From Kitasatospora paranensis (GTDB lineage Bacteria; Actinomycetota; Actinomycetes; Streptomycetales; Streptomycetaceae), in the NCBI RefSeq assembly GCF_039544005.1, contig NZ_BAABKV010000001.1, forward strand, positions 2,852,001-2,916,000: 64,000 bases of DNA, in the 5' to 3' direction. Shown here in pieces: positions 57,869 through 64,000 of this stretch. The translations under genes were made by a program, and so were the position numbers. Each line of letters opens with the position of its first letter. The first letter of the stretch is position 1. Under the pieces are notes generated by a model. It did not search any database. It was not told the origin of the DNA and was given only the letters and a program-made list of their open reading frames with translations.

Positions 57869-59659
57869 TCACGGCACGGTGAAGCCGGCCAGCACGGTGG
57901 AGAACTGCCCGCGGGTGGTCGGCCAGTCGTCCTCGGGCGAGGACATCGCCACGGCGTACGCGGTGCCGTCCGGTGCCACGAACGCCTGGTCGATCGCGTG
58001 CTGCGGGGTGCCCTGGTCGTCGCTGTAGGTGTACTCCCACAGCGCCCCCGGCTGCCCCTGGTAGACGTCGCTCACCAGGGCGACGCGGACGTAACCCGGC
58101 CGGGTGCTCGCGCTCCGCTCCAGGTCCAGCAGGTGCGAGCGGGCGGATTCGGTGGAGCCCGGGTCGACGCCGAACCGCAGCAGGTGCACCCCGCCGTCCG
58201 GCGAGTAGTCGATCCCGCCCGCGGACTCGCTGCGGACCCAGCCCTGCGGCACGGGCGCCCGGAACCCGGCAGGGTCGTCGGCCCACGTGAAGCCCGCGGG
58301 CGCCGGGGTCGGCGTGGGCGTGGGGGTCGGCGTCGGAGTCGGTGTCGGGGTCGGCGTGGGGGTGGGACTGGGCGTCGGGGTGGGGCTCGGTGTGGGTGTC
58401 GGGGTCGGGCTCGGTGTGGCGGTCGGGCTCGGCGTCGGGCTCGGCGTGGGGGTGGGTGTCCGTGACGCCGACGGCGACGAGCCCCCGGCCGCGGCCGCCG
58501 GGGCGGGGGTGTCCGGGCCGCCGCGGGTCAGCGCGAACGCCAGGCCGCCGGCCAGCGCGGCCACCAGCGCGGCGGCCGCCACGACCAGCGCCGTCCGCCG
58601 CCGCCCGCCGCCGGCGCCGGACGCGTCCGGCGCCGGCGGCCGGGCCGGCGGCGGTCCGGACACCGGCGGGAGCACGGACGCGGGCACGGGCGCAGGGGCG
58701 GGAACGGGCGGGGGCACGGGCAGCGGCCGGACCGGCGTCGCCCCGCGCCCGGGCAGCTGCGCCGTGGACGCGTCCGGCGGCGGGCGGACGGATCGCGCGG
58801 TCCCGCCGCCCGCCTCCCGCAGCATCGCGAGCACCTCCGCCGCGGGGGGCCGCTCGGCCGGGTCCTTGCGGAGCAGCGCCGCCAGGACGGGGGCCAGCGC
58901 CCCCGCGTTGCGGGCCTCGGGCAGCGGGTCGGAGACCACCGCCTGCAGGGTGCTCATCGTGCTCGTCCGGTGGAACGGCGAGTGCCCCTCCACCGCCGCG
59001 TACAGGGTGGCGCCGAGCGACCAGAGGTCCGACTCGGGGCCCGGCCGGTGGCCGGTGACCCGCTCCGGCGCGACGTAGTCCGGGGAGCCGACCATGTCGC
59101 CCGTCCGGGTCAGCACGGGCGAGTCCGCCAGCAGGGCGATGCCGAAGTCGGTGAGGACGGCCCGGCCACCGCGTTCCAGCAGCACGTTGGCCGGCTTCAC
59201 GTCGCGGTGCAGCACACCGTGCCGGTGGGCCTCGGAGAGCGCCCCGAGCACCTGCTCGCCGACCCGGGCCGCGTCCCGCGGCAGCAGGGTGCCCTCGTCG
59301 CCGAGGACCTCGGCCAGCGACGGGCCGTCGATCAGCTCCATCACGATCCACGGCCGGCCGTCCTGCTCCAGCACGTCGTACACGGTGATCGCGCTCGGGT
59401 GGTTGAGGATCGCCGCCGCCCGGGCCTCGCGCTCCATCCGGGCCTGGAGCGCCGGCAGGTCCTCGTCCGGGATCCCGGCGACCCCGAGCTCCTTGACCGC
59501 CACATCGCGGGCGAGTTTGGCGTCCCGGGCCACCCAGACCGTGCCCATCCCGCCGCGGCCGAGACGCCGCCCGAGCCGGTACCGCCCGGCGAGCAGCCGA
59601 CCGTCCGGCGGCCCGGATCCCGGGCCCGCCGACGGGTCGCCCTCGTCCGCTGCGCTCAT
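57869..59659 (-). CDS. Membrane Ser/Thr protein kinase (Pkn2 type) with extracellular Thr-Pro linker and sensor domain
   Basis: The 596-residue protein has a full kinase domain: GRGGMGTV (35-41), Lys56 in [14 protein letters not shown] (151-158), DFG (171-173) and the APE motif as VAPERV. A Pro-rich juxtamembrane part leads to one transmembrane helix ([23 protein letters not shown]). Outside is a linker of repeated Thr-Pro/Ser-Pro (about 55 residues) and a C-terminal domain ([35 protein letters not shown]...) similar to extracytoplasmic lipocalin/PsbP-like sensor domains. ATG at 59659. It is a single gene. Confidence 0.9.
   Translation of the reverse strand: MSAADEGDPSAGPGSGPPDGRLLAGRYRLGRRLGRGGMGTVWVARDAKLARDVAVKELGVAGIPDEDLPALQARMEREARAAAILNHPSAITVYDVLEQDGRPWIVMELIDGPSLAEVLGDEGTLLPRDAARVGEQVLGALSEAHRHGVLHRDVKPANVLLERGGRAVLTDFGIALLADSPVLTRTGDMVGSPDYVAPERVTGHRPGPESDLWSLGATLYAAVEGHSPFHRTSTMSTLQAVVSDPLPEARNAGALAPVLAALLRKDPAERPPAAEVLAMLREAGGGTARSVRPPPDASTAQLPGRGATPVRPLPVPPPVPAPAPVPASVLPPVSGPPPARPPAPDASGAGGGRRRTALVVAAAALVAALAGGLAFALTRGGPDTPAPAAAAGGSSPSASRTPTPTPSPTPSPTATPSPTPTPTPSPTPTPSPTPTPTPTPTPTPTPTPTPTPAPAGFTWADDPAGFRAPVPQGWVRSESAGGIDYSPDGGVHLLRFGVDPGSTESARSHLLDLERSASTRPGYVRVALVSDVYQGQPGALWEYTYSDDQGTPQHAIDQAFVAPDGTAYAVAMSSPEDDWPTTRGQFSTVLAGFTVP
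58296..58462 (-). repeat. Thr-Pro/Ser-Pro coding repeat in kinase linker
   Basis: A (TP/SP)n tract of about 55 codons is encoded by a degenerate GGTGTCGGCGTC-like hexamer repeat. It is read in the kinase frame and forms the extracellular linker between the membrane helix and the sensor domain. It may be glycosylated and may vary in length among strains. Confidence 0.85.
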
Positions 59660-59840
59660 GGCCGTCCCTGTGCCCCGTCCGCCGTCCGTCGCGGCCGCCA
59701 CGGGCGGCGGCCCCGCCCGGCTCCCAGTCTGCGGCCCGGTCCGGGGCCCGGCGACCGGGGCCGCGGCGGGCCGGACGCGCCGCACCCGGCCGGGACACGT
59801 CCGGGCCGGGTGCGGGCGGGGCGACCGGGGCCGCCGGGGG

Positions 59841-61432
59841 TCAGATGTGGACGGCGGGGCCGGCCTCGGTGCTGCCGCGCTTGGTCAGCAGGCCGAGCCC
59901 GGCGGCGACCAGGGCCACCACGCCGGCCACCAGGAACGCCACCGACATGCCGCTCACGAAGGAGGTGTGGACGGCGCCGGCCATCGCGTCGACCACCTTC
60001 TGCGGGGTGCCCGCCGGGGCGGGCGGCGCGATGCCGAGCTGGGCGGCCTGGCGCAGGCCCTCGGCCTGGGCGCCCTGGACGGGCGGCAGACCGGCGGCGG
60101 CCCACTTGCCGGGCAGCACATCGGTGACCTTGGAGGCCATCACCGCGCCGAGCACGGCCGTCCCCAGGCTGCCGCCGACCTGCATGGCGGCCTGCTGGAG
60201 GCCGCCGGCCACACCGGAGAGCTCCAGCGGGGCGTTGCCGACGATGACCTCGGTGGCACCGACCATGACCGGGCTGAGGCCCAGGCCCATCAGCACGAAC
60301 CAGAGCGCCATCACGCCGTTGCCGGAGTCGACCGTCAGGGTCGACATGCCGGCCATGGCGGCGGTGGTGAAGAGCATGCCGACGACGATCGGGATCCGCG
60401 GGCCGACCTTGCCGATCGCGGCGCCCGCCACCGGCGCGCCGACGATCATCATGCCGGTCATCGGCAGCAGGTGGACACCGGCCTGGACGGGCGACATGCC
60501 GTGCACGTTCTGCAGGTAGAAGGTCACGAAGAAGACCCCGCCGAAGAACGCGAAGGCCATCAGCACCATCAGCAGGGTGCCCGCCGACAGCGGCACCGAG
60601 CGGAACAGGCCGAGCGGGATCAGCGGCTCCTCGGCCCGGGTCTGCCAGAACGCGAACAGCACCATCGCCAGCACGGCGCCGCCGATGAACAGCAGCGTCG
60701 CCGGGTCGCCCCAGCCCCAGACCGGGGCCTTGATGATGCCCCAGACCAGCATGAACATCGCCCCGGAGAGCAGCACGATGCCCGGGATGTCGAAGGACTT
60801 GGCGGCGTTCTCGCTGCGCGCGTCGCGCAGGATCCACAGGCCGAGCGCCAGGGCGAGCAGGCCGACCGGGATGTTGATCCAGAACACCGACTGCCAGTTG
60901 ACGTGCTCGACCAGCAGGCCGCCGACGATCGGGCCGGCCGCGGTGGAGGCGCCGATCACGCCGCCCCAGATGCCGATGGCCATGTTGAGCCGGTCGGCGG
61001 GGAAGGCGCCGCGCAGCAGGCCGAGCGCGGCGGGCTGGAGCAGCGCGCCGAACAGGCCCTGCAGGACGCGGAAGGCGATCACGGTCTGGATCGAGGTGGC
61101 GAAGCCGATCGCCGCCGAGGTCGCGGCGAAGCCGGCCGCGCCGACCAGGAAGGTCGCCTTGTGGCCGAAGCGGTCGCCGATCTTGCCGGCGGTGACCAGG
61201 AAGACGGCGAGGGCGAGCAGGTAGCCGCTGGTCACCCACTGGATGTCGGCGGGCGAGGCGCCGAGGTCGGCCTGGATGGCCGGGTTGGCGATCGCGACGA
61301 CGGTGCCGTCGAGGGCCACCATCATCACGCCGACGGCGACCGTCAGGAGGGTCAGCCAGGGGTGGCCCTTGAGGCCCCGCCCCCGGCCGGCGGCGTGGCC
61401 GCCTGCTGGCTGTCGAGAACGGACTGACTCAT
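59841..61432 (-). CDS. MFS transporter, DHA2 (EmrB/QacA-type) family (frameshifted near the N terminus)
   Basis: About 530 residues: [18 protein letters not shown] from ATG 61432 (GGGAAGG upstream), then in another frame [71 protein letters not shown], and [19 protein letters not shown], hallmarks of 14-helix drug:H+ antiporters. Adding one base in the C-run around 61375-61384 joins the frames. It is divergent from the TetR gene at 61635, its likely repressor. Substrate is unknown (drug or dye efflux). Confidence 0.9.
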
Positions 61433-61557
61433 CGTGCGTGCCTTCCCCTGGGAGACCTGGGTGCCGCCCGCGGAGGGCGGCACCGGACATGGGTGTGGCG
61501 CCCCGGCCCACCCGTCCCCACGAGCTGTCGGCCCGGCGGGCGCCACGTCGGGAACAT

Positions 61558-61616
61558 TATGTCAGTCCCTGCCATTCGGCAAACAGTGACTCATGACGGT
61601 CGATGACATATGTCAG
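61558..61616. promoter_or_regulatory. TetR operator candidates between MFS and tetR
   Basis: TGACATATGTCA is a perfect 12-bp palindrome at 61604-61615. The half-site TATGTCAG occurs there and again at 61558-61565. The palindrome lies 20 bases before the preferred TetR ATG (61635) and the second site upstream of the MFS gene, as expected for control of both. Confidence 0.6.
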
Positions 61617-61634
61617 ACCGCTATCGTGGAGCCC

Positions 61635-62312
61635 ATGGCAACGCCGCTCACCGCACCCACCACCGATCCCGGCTGTCGCGTCCTCGGGCTGCGCGAGCGC
61701 AAGAAGCAGCGCACCAGGGACGCCCTGGTCGACGCCGCCCACCGGCTCTTCCTGACCCAGGGCTACGGCCGCACCACCGTCGACGAGATCGCCGCCAGCG
61801 TCGACGTCTCCCAGCGCACCTTCTTCCGGTACTTCGCCAACAAGGAGGAGGTCGCGCTGGCGGTGATGAGCGATGCCGAGGACTACTTCATCGACTGCCT
61901 GCGCCGGCGCCCGGCCGACGAGAACCCGCTCCAGGCGATGCGGGCCGCGATCACCGAGGCGTGGCTGGAACTCGGCCAGGACGACCAGAGCGGCCCCGCC
62001 GGAGTCACCGCGGCACTGGAGCTGTTCGAACTGCTGGAGACCACGCCGACCTTGCTCGCCGCCCACCTGCGGCGCACCACCGAGCAGGAGGGCGTGGTGG
62101 CCGGTGTCCTCGCCGAGCGCGAGGGCCTGGACGCCGCGGTGGACCTGCGGCCGCGGCTGCTCGCCGCCGTCTTCGGCGCGGTCGTGCGGCTCTCGCACCT
62201 CTCCTGGACGTCCGACACCGCGGCGCACGCGGCCGGCCCGGACGGCATGATCGCGCTGATCGAGCGGCACTTCGACCAGCTCGGCCCGGCCCTCGCCGGA
62301 TCCTGGCGGTAG
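61635..62312 (+). CDS. TetR family regulator of the adjacent MFS transporter
   Basis: The 225-residue protein has the HTH ALVDAAHRLFLTQGYGRTTVDEIAASVDVSQRTFFRYFANKEEVALAVM and a helical ligand domain. An upstream in-frame ATG (61593) is unlikely because a perfect operator palindrome lies within that extension; the ATG at 61635 (TGGAG upstream) is preferred. It is divergent from the DHA2 exporter, the classic repressor-pump pair. Confidence 0.88.
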   Translation: MATPLTAPTTDPGCRVLGLRERKKQRTRDALVDAAHRLFLTQGYGRTTVDEIAASVDVSQRTFFRYFANKEEVALAVMSDAEDYFIDCLRRRPADENPLQAMRAAITEAWLELGQDDQSGPAGVTAALELFELLETTPTLLAAHLRRTTEQEGVVAGVLAEREGLDAAVDLRPRLLAAVFGAVVRLSHLSWTSDTAAHAAGPDGMIALIERHFDQLGPALAGSWR

Positions 62313-62434
62313 CCCGCGCACGCCGCCGTCCGGGGGAACCGGCATCAACCTGACGCCACGCCAGGTCCCCCTGCGTGTGACCCACTGCACGGTTTAGACT
62401 CTGCTCACCCCCGGCCCGGGACGCTTACCCTGGC

Positions 62435-62451
62435 TGGCACGTAGTTGGCAC
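62435..62451 (+). promoter_or_regulatory. TGGCAC direct repeat upstream of the DUF1023 hydrolase gene
   Basis: TGGCAC occurs at 62435-62440 and 62446-62451, an 11-base period close to one helical turn, about 70 bases before the hydrolase start. It could be an activator site or promoter part. There is no further support. Confidence 0.3.
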
Positions 62452-62512
62452 TCCGTACCACCCATCGGGCCCCGCCCGCTGTGACGGTCACCGGCCCGAG
62501 GAGAGTACGCCC

Positions 62513-63703
62513 ATGCAGCGCAGGCGGCGGGTCAAGCGCATGCTGATAGGCGCGTTCGCCGCCTCCGCCGTCCTGGTGGACGCCGGCGCCGCGGCCGCCC
62601 AGGCCGCCGCCTCCAACGAGCAGGTGGCGATCACCAGCCCGCCGGCCGGCAGCGCCGCCTGGGTCGAGGACCAGTCCCTCGGCCGGGCCCTGCCCGACCC
62701 GGCCACCGCCGACGCCCCCACCGTGGCGGCGTTCTTCTCCGGCCTCACCGACGCCGAGCAGGACCGGCTCGCCCAGACCTACCCCCTGGTCGTCGGCAAC
62801 CTCGACGGAGCCCCGCCCGCGCTGCGCTACCGCGCCAACCGGTACGCCGTGGCCGCGGAGCGCGACCGGGCCAGGGCCCGCGCCGAGGACACCTCGCTCG
62901 ACCCCGCCGCCCGCGCCGCCGCCGACGCCCGGGCCGACGACACCGCCCGGCTGCTCCAGAAGGGCCGGCAGATCCTCGCCTTCGACCCGCGCGGCCGCGG
63001 CCTGGTCAGCGAGGTGTACGGGGACCTCGCCACCGCCGACCGGATCTCCGTGCTCGTCCCCGGCTCCGACGCCGACCTCGGCCACTTCGAGCAGTCCGCC
63101 GACCCGCTGCGCGGCGTCTCCGGGATGGCCAAGGCGCTGCTCGCCGAGGAGCACAGGCAGTCCCCCGGCGCCCGGACGGCCGTGATCGCCTGGACGGGCT
63201 ACGTCACCCCGTCGGGCCTCGGCCCCGACGCCGTCACCTCACGGCTCGCCGAGGCCGGCGCCCCGCGGCTGCTGCGGCTGCTCGCCGGGCTGAAGGCGAC
63301 CGGCTCCACCGAAACGCCGCCCACGCTCTTCTGCCACTCGTACGGATCGGTGGTCTGCGGCACCGCGGCGAGCGGCATCCACGGCGGGCAGGCCGCCGAC
63401 GTCGTGGTGTTCGGCAGCCCCGGCATGGGGGTGGAGACGGCCGGCGCCCTGGGCTCCGGCGTCCGGGTCTGGGCGACCCGCAACCCGACCGACTGGATCG
63501 GCAACGTCCCCTACCTGGAGGTCGGCGGTCTCGGCCACGGCGCGGACCCGACCACCGCCGAGTTCGGCGCCGTCGAGGTCTCCTCCCAGGGCGCCAACGG
63601 GCACACCGGCTACTTCGCGGACTCCACCGCCAGCCTGCGCAACTTCGGTGCCATCGCGCTCGGCGACTACCAGGACGTCACCCTGCGCGACCAGCCGCAG
63701 TAG
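62513..63703 (+). CDS. Secreted alpha/beta hydrolase (DUF1023)
   Basis: The 396-residue protein begins with a basic signal peptide (MQRRRRVKRMLIGAFAASAVLVDAGAAAAQA). The DUF1023 domain includes ISVLVPGSDADLGHFE, AVIAWTGYVTPSGLG and the nucleophile elbow LFCHSYGSVVCG (GxSxG variant HSYGS), then VVVFGSPGMGVETA and a late His in GANGHTGYF. This is a typical Streptomyces secreted hydrolase of unknown substrate. GAGGAGAG precedes the ATG. It is co-directional with the TetR gene but 200 bases away. Confidence 0.88.
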   Translation: MQRRRRVKRMLIGAFAASAVLVDAGAAAAQAAASNEQVAITSPPAGSAAWVEDQSLGRALPDPATADAPTVAAFFSGLTDAEQDRLAQTYPLVVGNLDGAPPALRYRANRYAVAAERDRARARAEDTSLDPAARAAADARADDTARLLQKGRQILAFDPRGRGLVSEVYGDLATADRISVLVPGSDADLGHFEQSADPLRGVSGMAKALLAEEHRQSPGARTAVIAWTGYVTPSGLGPDAVTSRLAEAGAPRLLRLLAGLKATGSTETPPTLFCHSYGSVVCGTAASGIHGGQAADVVVFGSPGMGVETAGALGSGVRVWATRNPTDWIGNVPYLEVGGLGHGADPTTAEFGAVEVSSQGANGHTGYFADSTASLRNFGAIALGDYQDVTLRDQPQ

Positions 63704-64000
63704 CGGCGGCGTCCGGCGCGTACAGCCCGACCACCTCGGCGGCGGCCCCGGCCAGCAGCGCGCGGGCCTCGGGCGGGGCGAGCACCTCGACGTCGCCGCC
63801 GAAGGCGAGCAGCGCGCGGGCCGCCGGCAGCGCCCGGAACCCGAGGTCCAGCTCCGTCCACTCGCCCTCGTCCACCGGGCGGACGGGGCCGAGCACGCTG
63901 TTCCCGTGGATCCGCAGCAGCAGACCGAGTCTGCGGCGGTGCACCCGCACCCGCACCGCGACCTCGTCCGGGATCCGCTCGACCCGGTCGCGCAGACCCG
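63678..64000 (-). CDS. WYL-domain transcriptional regulator, C-terminal fragment
   Basis: The frame runs off the window end, leaving the last 106 codons: GLRDRVERIPDEVAVRVRVHRRRLGLLLRIHG, then EGEWTELDLGFRALPAARALLAFGGDVEVLAPPEARALLAGAAAEVVGLY. This is the end of a WYL domain with its WCX extension, as in HTH-WYL regulators (PafC/YafY type). It overlaps the 3' end of the convergent hydrolase gene by about 26 bases. The N-terminal HTH and the WYL triad lie outside the window. Confidence 0.8.
   Translation of the reverse strand, partial: GLRDRVERIPDEVAVRVRVHRRRLGLLLRIHGNSVLGPVRPVDEGEWTELDLGFRALPAARALLAFGGDVEVLAPPEARALLAGAAAEVVGLYAPDAAATAAGRAG

Noticed and set aside
58296..58462. The GGTGTCGGCGTC-like repeat as CRISPR or noncoding tandem array
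   Set aside because: Units are hexamers without spacers and are read as Thr-Pro/Ser-Pro in the kinase frame.

Overview
The window is one stretch of an actinobacterial chromosome, almost certainly Streptomycetaceae (Streptomyces or Kitasatospora). The reasons are very high G+C with G/C-filled third codon positions, frequent GTG and TTG starts, many TetR, Lrp and ECF regulators, secreted CAZymes, a DUF2637 protein, and the block TerD-TerD-AhpE-DUF3052-aceE that is familiar from streptomycetes. I see no IS element, prophage, integrase or CRISPR array. One tRNA gene is present (tRNA-Val, anticodon UAC).

Layout. 1-4.5 kb: M56 peptidase tail, DoxX, barstar-like protein, DUF4232 lipoprotein, PLP amino acid deaminase, tryptophan 2,3-dioxygenase. 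4.5-10.8 kb (minus): a four-gene NTP-dependent conflict-type operon made of a Trypco1 protein, a trypsin-like VMAP protein, a MoxR AAA+ ATPase and a 1005-residue protein joining a vWA-like module, a winged-helix region, a caspase-like fold without catalytic residues and a TIR domain. 10.9-18.8 kb: phosphopantetheinyl transferase, membrane protein, DUF2277, a double-length Lrp regulator divergent from an inositol-monophosphatase-family gene, an EamA transporter, and a TetR/AidB-like acyl-CoA dehydrogenase/amidohydrolase operon. 19-24.7 kb: secreted trypsin-like protease, TetR regulator, small membrane proteins, GH30 glycosidase with ricin-B domain divergent from an alginate-lyase-family protein. 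24.7-30 kb: glyoxylate carboligase, PP2C phosphatase, aldehyde dehydrogenase divergent from a MarR regulator, and an orphan ATP synthase b-subunit-like gene.

30.3-35.7 kb: a plus-strand cluster of unknown product with an Orn/Lys/Arg-decarboxylase-fold PLP enzyme, an adenylate-forming ligase, a DMT exporter and a divergent citrate-synthase-like protein. 35.7-39.6 kb: YbhB and isochorismatase-like genes, then a DHFR-like/YciI/ECF42-type sigma operon. 40-54.5 kb: coiled-coil protein, DUF4442, FmdB-type zinc ribbon, then a Ter stress island (HAD phosphatase, StiP-family protein, phosphoribosyltransferase, HpcH/HpaI-type lyase, four TerD proteins, DUF2637, TerC-family DUF475), AhpE-type peroxiredoxin and DUF3052. 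55-64 kb: aceE, a membrane Ser/Thr kinase with a Thr-Pro linker, a DHA2 MFS exporter divergent from its likely TetR repressor, a DUF1023 alpha/beta hydrolase, and the end of a WYL-domain regulator.

Sequence quality matters here. Sixteen otherwise intact genes, aceE among them, are broken by single-base indels, nearly all the loss of one base in a short homopolymer, mostly G or C. I read these as sequencing or assembly errors and annotate the genes as whole, flagging each shift. The best candidates for new biology are the VMAP/MoxR/vWA-pseudocaspase-TIR operon and the 30.3-35.7 kb cluster.
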